DNA of 64,000 bases from Arthrobacter sp. SPG23 (lineage in GTDB: Bacteria; Actinomycetota; Actinomycetes; Actinomycetales; Micrococcaceae): contig NZ_JYCN01000028.1 in assembly GCF_000876655.1 (NCBI RefSeq), forward strand, positions 1 through 64,000. Direction: 5' to 3'. The notes under the pieces are model-generated. The model made no database searches, had not been told where the DNA came from, and saw only the letters and a list, made by a program, of their open reading frames with translations. Shown here one piece after another: positions 9,337-16,759 of this stretch (positions are counted from its first letter, which is position 1; the number at the start of each line of letters is the position of its first letter). The position numbers and the translations under genes were made by a program.

Positions 9337-10098
9337 TCAGTCGAGAAGTCCAATTTCCGTGGCGCGCTGGACAGCCAGCAACCTGTCGGAGACGTTGAGT
9401 TTGCGGTAAATGTGCTCGAGATGTTTGCGCACTGTCAGGGGCGAGATATGGAGGCGATGCCCTAGTGACTCCGCAGTGAGGCCTTGGCTAAGAAGAGCTA
9501 ATATTTGTAGCTCTCGGCTGGTCAGAAACGAGTTCACCTCCTGTCGGACGGCGGGAATCAACGCTTCAGTGAAAGATCCGTGCTGGCGGAACAGCACCTG
9601 AAGAATCGGTTGTACGAGCGCGGCAAGAGCCAGTTCGCCATCGTCAAACTCTCGATCTGGTCGGGAGATCACAAATGCTTGGTGTATGCCCCCCGCGATC
9701 GACACCGGTATCGACAGTTGGTAGTTGATCCCCAACGGTCGGGCAATCTCGGCCCACTCAGCTTGGATGCCTGCGTCAGCTATCGCCGGTGGAACGCGTC
9801 CCATGGTTTGGGGCGCAGTTTCTCCTGTAAGTGCATACCAACGGAGTAAAGGTTGCCATGAGGAATCCGCTGCCCTATCTCCCGGAGGCTTCCTAGGAAG
9901 ATAATTTCCCGGCCAGCAGCCTAAAAGTTGGTCGACGCCGTTCACACCTACGCGACTCCAGCTCGAGCACGCTGCGTTCAGGGAGGAGTTCAGCTGACCT
10001 GCGATTTCTTCCCGAGGAAATGGCGCATGCTCGGGCCGTCGGAGAAGGTCTCCAGCGACCTCCAGCCAAGCTGCGTATTGCTTTGCGTGGACCGGCAC
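9337..10098 (-). CDS. LuxR-family transcriptional regulator
   Basis: About 253 aa. The C-terminal 65 residues form a classic LuxR/NarL helix-turn-helix: LTSRELQILALLSQGLTAES, then ISPLTVRKHLEHIYRKLNVSDR. The first 180 residues look like a GAF-type sensor (PLGINYQLSIPV, GGIHQAFVISR, a late DDGELALAALV helix); no receiver Asp is visible, so it is not a response regulator. The start is a GTG with an in-frame TAA four codons upstream and no good ribosome-binding site, so the true N-terminus is doubtful. The region is less GC-biased than its neighbours. It is a candidate reader of the TACTC dyads nearby because NarL-type proteins prefer TACYNMT half-sites; that link is inference. Confidence 0.85.
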   Translation of the reverse strand: MPVHAKQYAAWLEVAGDLLRRPEHAPFPREEIAGQLNSSLNAACSSWSRVGVNGVDQLLGCWPGNYLPRKPPGDRAADSSWQPLLRWYALTGETAPQTMGRVPPAIADAGIQAEWAEIARPLGINYQLSIPVSIAGGIHQAFVISRPDREFDDGELALAALVQPILQVLFRQHGSFTEALIPAVRQEVNSFLTSRELQILALLSQGLTAESLGHRLHISPLTVRKHLEHIYRKLNVSDRLLAVQRATEIGLLD

Positions 10099-10259
10099 AC
10101 GCGCAATTTATCGGCATTGATAGGAAGGTGTAAAGCACTGATTGCTTCCTCAGGCCGCTTCAGCCGCGCGTCGAAATCCAAAAGCTGGTCACTCTAGCCT
10201 GGCGTCATAATCCGCTTGACTTGGTTTCCCGGAAAGATTGTGCCGGTACTATCGCCGGC

Positions 10260-10403
10260 ATGGGGAATTATGTGAAGGGACTGACCGCGCGGGATTCACG
10301 ACGTGAACTCCGGAGGGGGCGCCTCCGCGTGCTGGGCAACGTGGGGTTGGCGGCGCTGGCTGTGGCCACGGCCGCGGTGGTGCTGATGGCGCTGCAGCGC
10401 TGA
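10260..10403 (+). CDS. Putative 47-aa single-span membrane protein
   Basis: A basic N-terminus (GLTARDSRRELRRGRLRVLG) precedes one transmembrane helix (VGLAALAVATAAVVLMAL) and the protein ends LQR. The topology predicted from the positive-inside rule is N-in. A -10-like TACTAT at 10247-10252 lies 7 nt before the ATG and there is no ribosome-binding site, so the transcript may be leaderless, which is common in actinobacteria. Function unknown. Confidence 0.5.
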   Translation: MGNYVKGLTARDSRRELRRGRLRVLGNVGLAALAVATAAVVLMALQR

Positions 10404-10437
10404 GTGCGGAAACCCAGGGCGTAAATCCGGCACGTTG

Positions 10438-10466
10438 TTGACAGTATTTGTGCCGCGCTTTACTGC
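10438..10466 (+). promoter_or_regulatory. Candidate promoter for the small membrane protein pair
   Basis: TTGACA (10438-10443), 17-bp spacer, TACTGC (10461-10466). It predicts an untranslated leader of roughly 130 nt before the GTG at 10605. The -35 is perfect, the -10 only fair. Confidence 0.4.
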
Positions 10467-10604
10467 GTTGGACAAATGTGCCGCGGCCCACGTAGGGTGA
10501 GCAGCGATCCGACATGGGGGATCCCACCGTTCGTTGCCGGCCGCCAGAGTCTTAAGTCCTGAACGCCAGCCTCGAGTGCAACGACGCATCCTGGAGGTAA
10601 TTCC

Positions 10605-10742
10605 GTGGACCTGACCGATTATGCCTTTGCGCTGTGCGCACTAATGGGAACCCTGTTCATTCCGTTCTCCGCTTTATACCTGCTGCTCCGCCTCAAGCGC
10701 GGCGCCGCAGTGAAGCCCGTTCCCGTAAAGGTCCGCCGGTAA
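10605..10742 (+). CDS. Putative 45-aa membrane protein, upstream partner
   Basis: GTG start with an excellent GGAGGT ribosome-binding site 6 nt ahead. Sequence begins MDLTDYAFALCALMG, has one hydrophobic helix (about residues 7-29) and a basic tail RLKRG then KPVPVKVRR. Its TAA stop overlaps the ATG of the next mini-gene (TAATG), so the two are almost certainly co-translated. The shape recalls small subunits such as KdpF or CydX, but no partner enzyme is adjacent and no family is recognised. Confidence 0.65.
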   Translation: MDLTDYAFALCALMGTLFIPFSALYLLLRLKRGAAVKPVPVKVRR

Positions 10743-10861
10743 TGCCCTACGTAGACATCAACCCGCACCGCTCCGGCCCCAAATGGCGCGGCTACCTGCT
10801 GCTCGGCGTCCTCCTGGTGCTCACCGCGGGCGTGGTGGCAGCGGCGCTGTTCCGGGTCTGA
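10742..10861 (+). CDS. Putative 39-aa membrane protein, downstream partner
   Basis: Begins MPYVDINPHRSGPKWRGY and ends with a single helix (LLLGVLLVLTAGVVAAALF) and RV. The ATG shares its A with the preceding TAA stop, so translation is expected by reinitiation. With the upstream 45-aa protein it forms a tight two-gene unit of single-span membrane proteins of unknown role. Confidence 0.65.
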   Translation: MPYVDINPHRSGPKWRGYLLLGVLLVLTAGVVAAALFRV

Positions 10862-10868
10862 CCCGAAG

Positions 10869-10889
10869 GGCGCCGCTGCCCGCAGCGCC
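10869..10889. terminator. Weak hairpin between convergent genes
   Basis: GGCGCCGCTG and GCAGCGCC can pair around a 3-nt loop in the 27-bp gap between the mini membrane operon and the convergent helix-hairpin-helix gene. Short, with no T-run. Confidence 0.35.
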
Positions 10890-11095
10890 TATTCGGCCAG
10901 CTTGGCGATGGCCTGTGCCCAGAGGAAGTATTTGTTGGTACCCAGGTCCTTGATCGTTTTGATGCCCAGGGCATCCTGAAGCTTCTGGGCATCGTCGTCC
11001 GAGACGCCCTGCAGCGCGCCGACGGGCGCCTTGGCCAACTCCTCGATGCTCTTGTCCTCGTACGCCTTGTCGAACTTGCTGCTGAGTCCTGCCAT
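10889..11095 (-). CDS. Small helix-hairpin-helix-like protein
   Basis: 68 aa from the ATG at 11095, set by AAGGAG 7 nt upstream; a longer frame to 11185 lacks this support. The core APVGALQGVSDDDAQKLQDA, then LGIKTIKDLGTNKYFLWAQA, has the look of a helix-hairpin-helix: a GVS turn, then a GIKTI turn. Such folds usually bind DNA backbone or act as small protein-interaction modules. Similar short proteins occur in cyanobacteria and actinobacteria (general memory, no named family). Single gene. Confidence 0.75.
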   Translation of the reverse strand: MAGLSSKFDKAYEDKSIEELAKAPVGALQGVSDDDAQKLQDALGIKTIKDLGTNKYFLWAQAIAKLAE

Positions 11096-11358
11096 GATGA
11101 AGCTCCTTTGCATCTGTGGCCGGCCCGAAAACCGGTGAGGCGGGTCGCCTGCGTACATCCCAGCACGCGGCCGGTCCCGGCGCAAGCAGTGTAAAGGGCC
11201 CGCCGTCGGGCAGGGGCAGGGTGCTCAGCTCCTGCACCACCCAATGGCGGGCCCTTGGTATCGCCCGTCCGGAACCGGGACCACCTGGGCCAGTTAGCAG
11301 CCCTTGTCCGGCCGGTTGCGATGACTCCACTGTAGGAACCGGTGGCCGGGTGAGGCAC

Positions 11359-11373
11359 GAGTACCATCTACCC
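11359..11373 (-). promoter_or_regulatory. Dyad motif RRGTRG-N4-TACTC, copy 2
   Basis: Minus-strand reading GGGTAGATGGTACTC, followed by GTG. An additional ACGAGTGGT lies 16 bp upstream on the minus strand (11389-11397), the same companion sequence seen beside copy 1. Located about 264 bp before the helix-hairpin-helix gene, inside a 364-bp gap (11096-11459) that otherwise shows nothing. Confidence 0.45.
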
Positions 11374-11459
11374 GTCTTCCCCTCAGGTACCACTCGTATC
11401 AGCAGCCCCATACGCATCCTGCGCGAACACCCGCTTCACCAGCTGTGGCCGGGCCCGGG

Positions 11460-12878
11460 TCAGCCGTAGCTGAAGGTGTTGCTCGTGGCCGACTGCAGCG
11501 GGGCGCTGGTGGCGACGACGGTGCAGCCGGACCCGTTGCCATAGAAGGTGAGATTCGGGAATGAGGCCACACCGCCCGCAGCGGTCTCGGTGAGAGTGCC
11601 CTTCAGGACGCACTGGGACGACACCGTGACCGCGGCCGTGCTCGCAGTCAGGTTGCCGAAGGTGTCCACAACGCTGACCGTGACGGCCGGGCTGATCACC
11701 GCGTTCTTGACCGGGGCGATGGGCGTGGGCCCGAACAGGAGCTTGAACGCCGCTGCGGCGGAGATGGTGACCGGCTGTGCAGCCGCCGCCATGCCCACGG
11801 CGCTGACCGAAACGGTGGGGGTTCCGGCTTTGGTATCGCCATAGAAGAACGACGCCGACGCGGCCCCTGCCGGAATGGTCACCTTCGTGACGGTTGCGCC
11901 GACGGCGGTTGCGGCGAACACCTTGGTGCCGCTGGAGTTCGAGGCCAGGGCGACGTCGGTGCTGCCGGCCGTCACGGGATTCCCGTAGGCGTCCTGACGC
12001 TGCACGGTGAACGGCCCCACTGTTGCGGTTGCGGACGCCGTGCCCGAGGCCGGCCCCGAGACCACCAGCTGGGTGGCGGCTGCTGCCGTAACGGTGAACG
12101 TTGAGCTCACGGCGCCGGACACCCCGGGGCTGGACGCAACGAGTGTGTAGCCGGTGCCGGCCTTGTTGATGGACAGGCCGCTGAACGTTGCCTCGCCCAG
12201 GCTGTTGGTGGTGGCCGTCAGCGTGCCGGAGAGCGTGCCGCCGCCCGGGTTGGCGCCGATGGCGACCGTCACCTGAACCCCTGGCGTCGGCAGCTTGGTC
12301 CCCGACGCGGTGCGCAGCTCTACCGTGACGGACGGCAGCGCCGATCCGGCCACGGCGGTGGTGGCCGGCTGGACAGCGAAGTTGAAGAAGGTGGCGCTGC
12401 TGACAGTCACCGTTGCGCTGGGCAGGCTGCTTGCGGTCCAGGAGCGGTACACCGCCGTGACGACATACTGATGCGTGCCCGCAGGAACGGACGCGTCCGT
12501 GCAGCTGGCGCCGGTGATGAGGGTGGCCGGGCTGCTGCCGCAGGCAGGCATTGCCGTGGTGCCGGCGATGCGGGTGACGTAGTAGCCGGTCGGGGCGGGA
12601 ATGCCGGTTGACCCGGTCCAGGACACCGCCACAGTCGAGTTACTGCTCGACGGGACTGTCACATTGGCGGGCGGTGCCAGGGTGGCGACTGCCGCCGTCG
12701 TACTTCCCGTTCCGGTGGCCGGCCAAAAAGCGGAAGCCGCCGTGGCGCCAAAGAGGGTTGCCACCACCAGCACAGCGCCGGTGGCGACGCCGCGGCCGAA
12801 CAGGCGCCGAAACAGCACCAGCCCCCGCCGAAAGCCACGGGGGCTTCCGGGGGAGCTGGTGTTGCGCCTGCCGGACAT
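11460..12878 (-). CDS. Secreted protein with fibronectin/Ig-like repeats and a camelysin-type N-terminus
   Basis: 472 aa from the ATG at 12878 (AAGG 5 nt ahead; a GTG two codons earlier is possible). A basic, long n-region is followed by a hydrophobic segment (residues about 30-50) ending ATAASAFWPATGTGSTTAAV. The aromatic AFW pattern just after the signal is typical of SipW-processed (camelysin/TasA-like) substrates. Next come a fibronectin-III-like domain (about 70-160, VAVSWTGSTGIPAPTGYYVT) and three Big_1-like Ig repeats marked by GSALPSVTV, RQDAYGNPVTAG and VVDTFGNLTAS. An extracellular structural protein is inferred. It is the second gene of a probable operon with the gene at 13456, 104 bp upstream. 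Confidence 0.78.
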   Translation of the reverse strand: MSGRRNTSSPGSPRGFRRGLVLFRRLFGRGVATGAVLVVATLFGATAASAFWPATGTGSTTAAVATLAPPANVTVPSSSNSTVAVSWTGSTGIPAPTGYYVTRIAGTTAMPACGSSPATLITGASCTDASVPAGTHQYVVTAVYRSWTASSLPSATVTVSSATFFNFAVQPATTAVAGSALPSVTVELRTASGTKLPTPGVQVTVAIGANPGGGTLSGTLTATTNSLGEATFSGLSINKAGTGYTLVASSPGVSGAVSSTFTVTAAAATQLVVSGPASGTASATATVGPFTVQRQDAYGNPVTAGSTDVALASNSSGTKVFAATAVGATVTKVTIPAGAASASFFYGDTKAGTPTVSVSAVGMAAAAQPVTISAAAAFKLLFGPTPIAPVKNAVISPAVTVSVVDTFGNLTASTAAVTVSSQCVLKGTLTETAAGGVASFPNLTFYGNGSGCTVVATSAPLQSATSNTFSYG

Positions 12879-12982
12879 ACGCACCTTCTCGAGATTGGCT
12901 CAGGGGGTGGCGGGGGGTGCCACGTTCACCATTGGGGAATGAACGTTGCGGTGTTGAGAAGGATGGTTATGCCGTGGGCTCT

Positions 12983-13456
12983 TCAGCTGGCGGCGAAGTG
13001 CAGGGGTACAGTGGCGCCCTTGCAGCCGTCCTGGTTGACGCCGGGACGGTCGACCATCTGTAGGGTGACCGTGCCGGTGATGAAGCCGTTAGCAGGGATT
13101 TCAGTGGCGGTGAAGGACGGGCTGCCCACGGCGAAGTCGTCCTTGGAGCAGCCGGTGACGCTGGTCCAGGCGGCGCCGTTGGTGCCTGCGACGGCGGCGG
13201 TGATGTTGGTGAGTTTCTGGACGCCGGTGCCGGGGTTGGTGACGGTAAAGGTGAACGTCTGGGTGGGGCCGTTGGGGGAGAGTGCGCCGCCGGCGACGGT
13301 GCTGGTGATGGTGAAGTTGGTGGGCGTGCCGGCCGTGGTGGTGGTGTCGCCGACGCCGGCGGCAGTCCAGTAGGCGAAGGCTGCGCCGCCGCCGATGGCC
13401 ACCAGGGCGGCGGTGGTGATGATGATGCGCTTTTTGCGTCCAGCTACTTTGCTCAT
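12983..13456 (-). CDS. SipW/camelysin-type secreted protein
   Basis: 157 aa. KRIIITTAALVAIGGGAAFA is followed directly by YWTAAGVGDTTTTAG; the AYWT motif after the signal is the hallmark of SipW-cognate substrates (TasA, camelysin). The mature part is a single beta-rich domain with TQTFTFTVTNPGTGVQ, which resembles fibre-forming or metalloprotease-like camelysins. Two cysteines (GCSKD, DGCKG) may form a disulfide. RBS AAGGGG before the ATG. No SipW signal peptidase gene is in the window. Confidence 0.78.
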   Translation of the reverse strand: MSKVAGRKKRIIITTAALVAIGGGAAFAYWTAAGVGDTTTTAGTPTNFTITSTVAGGALSPNGPTQTFTFTVTNPGTGVQKLTNITAAVAGTNGAAWTSVTGCSKDDFAVGSPSFTATEIPANGFITGTVTLQMVDRPGVNQDGCKGATVPLHFAAS

Positions 13457-13633
13457 TGCAGTGCCCCTTGACCTTGTGCGGTGTATCCGCAGACCCTCGG
13501 GGCCAGTCCGGCTCCGATGACTTGAGTCTTAGGGGGCACACTCAAGTGGCGGCCAAGGAAAGCTCAAGATTCACTCAGCTTTATTTCTGTCACTTCTGTA
13601 ACAGCTTTAACAGCTTTAACAGGGTTGCGGGTC

Positions 13634-14107
13634 CTACGGCCGGGCCTGGGCCTGGGCCTGTTGGGAGTCTGTTAGCTGCGTCTCCGAGAGGTGCGCGATG
13701 TGCTGTTCGAGGTGCCGGCGCAGGTCCACTTCGACGTCGCGCTCGGGGCGGGGGAGCCCGCGGACCAGCTCTTCGGCCGTCCGGAGCACGGACCGCCCCC
13801 GGGGCGTCAGCCGGACGCTCCGGCTCCTGCCGTCACCTGGTCCGCGTTCCTTGGTGAGGAGGCCCAGGTCCTTCAGCCGGTCCAGGATCTTACCTAGGCT
13901 CTGGGCGGTGATTCCGAGCTCGTCGGCCAGGCAGTTCTGGGTGGCGGGGCCCAGCTCCTCCACGCAGTCCAGGGCATCGAAGGACGACTTCGTGAGTCCC
14001 AGGCCGACGAGCCGCCGGTTGATCCGCCGCTCGTCCAGCCGCGCCGCCGTCGACAATAGGCGGTGGGTGGACCATCCTGCCGGTCTGTTCTGCTGGGCCA
14101 AAGCCAT
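13634..14107 (-). CDS. MarR-family transcriptional regulator
   Basis: About 157 aa from the ATG at 14107 (GGAAGGCAGG ahead); a GTG at 14149 would add 14 residues. The winged helix lies in the middle: CLADELGITAQSLGKILDRL, then LGLLTKERGPGDGRSRSVRLT (wing with DGRSR) and LTPRGRSVL, the standard MarR signature. The C-terminus ends in a Gln/Ala tail. The upstream inverted repeat CTAATA-N14-TATTAG (14178-14203) is a likely self-operator. The ligand is unknown; neither neighbour is an obvious target. Confidence 0.87.
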   Translation of the reverse strand: MALAQQNRPAGWSTHRLLSTAARLDERRINRRLVGLGLTKSSFDALDCVEELGPATQNCLADELGITAQSLGKILDRLKDLGLLTKERGPGDGRSRSVRLTPRGRSVLRTAEELVRGLPRPERDVEVDLRRHLEQHIAHLSETQLTDSQQAQAQARP

Positions 14108-14164
14108 GTGCGAATTGCCTGCCTTCCGGGAGACCGCGGCTGGGGGCACGGTGTTGGGTCTGCT

Positions 14165-14203
14165 GGTTAAACCTCACCTAATACTAAGCATGATTACTAT
14201 TAG
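14165..14203. promoter_or_regulatory. Candidate MarR operator and iron-box-like sequence
   Basis: CTAATA (14178-14183) and TATTAG (14198-14203) form an inverted repeat separated by 14 bp in front of the MarR gene. Overlapping its left arm, 14165-14181 read in reverse gives TTAGGTGAGGTTTAACC, which resembles the DtxR/IdeR consensus TTAGGTTAGGCTAACC in most positions. Both calls rest on pattern only. Confidence 0.4.
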
Positions 14204-14280
14204 ATCGTAAGCACCCTGATCAATCGGGTGTTTCGCCACCCCGGCGCCATCGAAGCGGCGGGGAACCCGGAAAGGCACAG

Positions 14281-14511
14281 ATGCTTCTATTGTTCGGCCT
14301 CAAGACCGTCCTGCGGGCGCTGCCCGGCAGGCATTCGGCGTGCCGCTACTGCGGCCAGTATGTGGAGCAGCACCTCGAGGAACGGGCCTCCAAGTTCACG
14401 GTGTTCTTCGTTCCGATCTTCACCATGTCCCGCACGTACCGCATCACCTGCTCCAACTGCGGCCAGCGATCGTCGCTTTCGAAGAGCGGGATGAAGGCGC
14501 TGCCCCGGTAG
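14281..14511 (+). CDS. Small zinc-ribbon protein
   Basis: 76 aa with two CxxC knuckles: CRYC near residue 21 and CSNC near residue 57, separated by a hydrophobic stretch FTVFFVPIFTM. This is the layout of bacterial zinc-ribbon family proteins with a short N-terminal hydrophobic helix (MLLLFGLKTVLRAL). GGAAAGG precedes the ATG. Metal binding is inferred from the four cysteines; the cellular role is unknown. Confidence 0.75.
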   Translation: MLLLFGLKTVLRALPGRHSACRYCGQYVEQHLEERASKFTVFFVPIFTMSRTYRITCSNCGQRSSLSKSGMKALPR

Positions 14512-14560
14512 GCGGCGCCGGCACGGCGGAGCGGAGGCCGTGCGCGTCCGGGCGCGAAAA

Positions 14561-14606
14561 AGGCCGGTTCCCGGGTCAGCCCCCAAGGCTGACCGCGAAC
14601 CGGCCT
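14561..14606. terminator. Bidirectional terminator
   Basis: AGGCCGGTTC (14561-14570) pairs with GAACCGGCCT (14597-14606), and the inner GGTCAGCC pairs with GGCTGACC. It lies between the convergent zinc-ribbon gene and the gene at 14641, preceded by AAAAA on the plus strand, which serves as a T-run for minus-strand transcripts. Confidence 0.75.
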
Positions 14607-14640
14607 CTCGTCGTCGTGCTTCTGCCGGGCCTTTGGTCTG

Positions 14641-14898
14641 CTAGACCAGGGCCGGGCGGGTTGCCAGGATGTAGTCCGCGGCGGCGGCACCCGTCATGCG
14701 CAGGCGGCTGTCCGCAGACCTGATCCTGCGCGTCTTCATCTCCGACCAGAATTCCCCGGCTGTGGCCGGGATGAACTGGTTGAGCATGCACCAGCTGGTG
14801 TACAGCCCGTAGAGCTGGTCTTTCCTGAGGGATGCGTCGCCGTCCTGGTCCGGAGTAGTGGCTTCGCTGAGAAATCGGTCAATTTTTGAAACGCCCAT
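14641..14898 (-). CDS. Hypothetical protein, possibly a DNA-binding-like domain
   Basis: 85 aa from the ATG at 14898 (AAAAGAG ahead). The pattern LYGLYTSWCMLNQFIPATAG, then EFWSEMKTRRIR, weakly recalls the small winged-helix domain at the end of phage/plasmid D5-type primases (LYxxYxxWC, then FxxxL). No other phage genes are present, so this is only a resemblance. It is convergent with the zinc-ribbon gene across a shared terminator. Confidence 0.65.
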   Translation of the reverse strand: MGVSKIDRFLSEATTPDQDGDASLRKDQLYGLYTSWCMLNQFIPATAGEFWSEMKTRRIRSADSRLRMTGAAAADYILATRPALV

Positions 14899-15056
14899 GA
14901 TTGGCTCTTTTCCATACTGTGCGTCAAGTGCCGCCATTCGGCTACAGCAGCTGCACCTCAAATCCCTGCACAAGGCCTGAGGCGTTCCACGCCCTGGATT
15001 AGCAGCAGTGACGAGCCGCATCCAAAGGGCTAGAAAAATAGTCTCCGTGGAATGCA

Positions 15057-15082
15057 TCTACACCGTAGACTCTAGGCGTAGA
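15057..15082. promoter_or_regulatory. Tandem operator for the TetR gene
   Basis: A perfect 13-bp palindrome TCTACACCGTAGA (15057-15069) is followed at once by a second, imperfect copy TCTAGGCGTAGA (15071-15082). They lie 70-95 bp before the TetR start at 15154. Autoregulation is inferred. Confidence 0.55.
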
Positions 15083-15153
15083 CTACGGGTTAAGCAAGAG
15101 TGGGCAGCCACATGCCCCCACCCACTGGCCACACCGACGTAAGGACCCCCGCC

Positions 15154-15846
15154 ATGTCAGCCCCGCAGGACACAGACTCCAGAAAACGGCTGAACCGTGA
15201 GGTGGTCCTTCAAACAGCCCTCGAACTGGTGGACTCCGAGGGGCTCGAAGCCCTGAGCATGCGCCGCCTGGGCCAGGCCCTGGACCGGGACCCCATGGGC
15301 CTCTACCGCTACGCGGCCAACCGCGCCGACCTGCTGGACGGGATCACCGAACTGGTCCTCAACGAGCTGGCCATCTTCCCGACAGACCCCGACTGGCAGG
15401 CCCAGCTCCGCCGGATCGCGCACGACCTCCGGCTCCTGGCCCTCCGGCACCCCAATGTTGTGCCCCTGCTGGTGACGCGTCCGCTGTCCACGCCGCTGGG
15501 CCTCCGGCCGCTGGGGACGCTGCGCCCGCTGGAGCAGATTCTGGGGCTGCTCATCGAGGCGGGCTTTGAGCCGAACAACGCCCTGCATGTGTACCGCGCG
15601 TACTACGGCTTCCTGTACGGCCACATCCTCAATGAACTCCAGGAATTCATTGTGGACGCCGAAGAAAATGTTGCCCTGCTGAGGCTCGGCCTCCACCGGC
15701 TCCCCGCCCGGGACTTCCCCCACCTGCGCGAGCTCGCGCCCGTGCTGGCGGACTACGACGGCGCGGCGGAGCTGGATGAGGGCATCAGCATCCTGCTCTC
15801 CGGGCTCGCCGAAAGACTGACCGGCAGGGGAGTGGCCGCCGGCTGA
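15154..15846 (+). CDS. TetR-family transcriptional regulator (TetR_C-type)
   Basis: 230 aa from the ATG at 15154, supported by AAGGA 8 nt upstream; an in-frame ATG at 15100 has no such site. The N-terminal helix-turn-helix (about 12-60) reads NREVVLQTALELVDSEGLEA, LSMRRLGQALDRDPMGLYRY. The pattern in which the recognition helix ends with MGLYRY and is followed by NRADLLDGI is typical of the TetR subgroup with a TetR_C ligand domain (drug or small-molecule efflux control). No efflux pump is adjacent. Two palindromes just upstream suggest it represses itself. Confidence 0.88.
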   Translation: MSAPQDTDSRKRLNREVVLQTALELVDSEGLEALSMRRLGQALDRDPMGLYRYAANRADLLDGITELVLNELAIFPTDPDWQAQLRRIAHDLRLLALRHPNVVPLLVTRPLSTPLGLRPLGTLRPLEQILGLLIEAGFEPNNALHVYRAYYGFLYGHILNELQEFIVDAEENVALLRLGLHRLPARDFPHLRELAPVLADYDGAAELDEGISILLSGLAERLTGRGVAAG

Positions 15847-15916
15847 GCCTTGTCAGCCGCGGTGCGCTCGCATCCTAGACGGGCGGCAACCCAGCCAACC
15901 GGCGTCGTGCGTTAAG

Positions 15917-16651
15917 TTACGCGTCGAAGTGGGTCCGGACGTCGCCGCCGGCCAGGTTGGCCAGCATTTCCTCGGCCACCGTGCGCAGCTTCTGGTTGCG
16001 GTTGCTGGACACTTTGGTGAGGATGGCCATCGCCTCCGCCTGGGTGCACCGGTTCTGGCCCATGATCACACCGCACGCCAGATCGATGGACGTGCGGCTC
16101 TCCATGGCAGCCGTCAGATCGTCCGCCAGCGACTGCGCCGTGCCCAGCTTCACCGATAGCCGCACGGCGCCGCCGGCCAGATCAGCAAACTCCACGGCCT
16201 CCCGGATGACGGCAGCGGTAAAGACACCCGGTCCGAACGCGAAGAAGTTCAGTGCGGCGGCCGCGTCCTCGCCGAGTTCCAGCGGCACACCCAGGGTTGC
16301 CCGGCAGCCTTCGTCCGCCAGCGCCTTGCGGTATTCCGGCCAGCGCGGATCATTGTCCACGTCGGCCAGCAGCACCGGTTCCTTGATTCTGAGCGCCTCG
16401 ATACACGGGCCGTCCCCGATGCGCTGCTCGATCTCGTCCAGGAGGACCGCCTTCGGGCTGCTTCCGGCCACGGTAAAGGTCCGGCGCCGCCGCTTCAGCG
16501 TGACGCCGCATTCGATCTTCACGGAGGTGTCACGGCTCAGCGCCCCGGCCGCCATGACCGACAGGCGCTCCAGGAACTCGGCGACATTCTGGGTGCCGAC
16601 AATAAGGTCCTGAAGTTCCAGGACGCGCTCGTGCTCGGGAGAGTTGGCCAT
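15917..16651 (-). CDS. GAF-ANTAR regulator (RNA-binding antiterminator type)
   Basis: 244 aa. The GAF domain (about 15-165) carries RIGDGPCIEALRIKEPVLLA, DVDNDPRWPEYRKAL and GVPLEL. The ANTAR domain (about 175-235) carries SRTSIDLACGVIMGQNRCTQ, then EAMAILTKVSSNRNQKLR. ANTAR proteins bind paired RNA hairpins and prevent premature termination, usually after a signal reaches the sensor domain. Likely cytoplasmic. A second protein of the same plan is at 19704. The target transcript cannot be named. Confidence 0.88.
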   Translation of the reverse strand: MANSPEHERVLELQDLIVGTQNVAEFLERLSVMAAGALSRDTSVKIECGVTLKRRRRTFTVAGSSPKAVLLDEIEQRIGDGPCIEALRIKEPVLLADVDNDPRWPEYRKALADEGCRATLGVPLELGEDAAAALNFFAFGPGVFTAAVIREAVEFADLAGGAVRLSVKLGTAQSLADDLTAAMESRTSIDLACGVIMGQNRCTQAEAMAILTKVSSNRNQKLRTVAEEMLANLAGGDVRTHFDA

Positions 16652-16695
16652 GCCTCAATGTAAAGCGCAGGCCCCGCCGGGGCAACTGTGAACAA

Positions 16696-16733
16696 GAACG
16701 CCCCCGGCAGCGTTTCTGCTGCCGGGGGCGTTC
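16696..16733 (-). terminator. Terminator of the FMN reductase transcript
   Basis: Arms GAACGCCCCCGGCAG (16696-16710) and its complement (16719-16733) pair perfectly over 15 bp, 8-nt loop. Located 27 bp after the minus-strand stop at 16760, in the gap to the GAF-ANTAR gene. Confidence 0.75.
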
Positions 16734-16759
16734 CGGGGTGAAACGGGTAGTGGCCGGAA

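Noticed and set aside
11096..11417. Minus-strand ORFs extending upstream of the helix-hairpin-helix gene
   Set aside because: They cross the strong ribosome-binding site at 11102-11107 and have no domain-like sequence; the 68-aa start is better.
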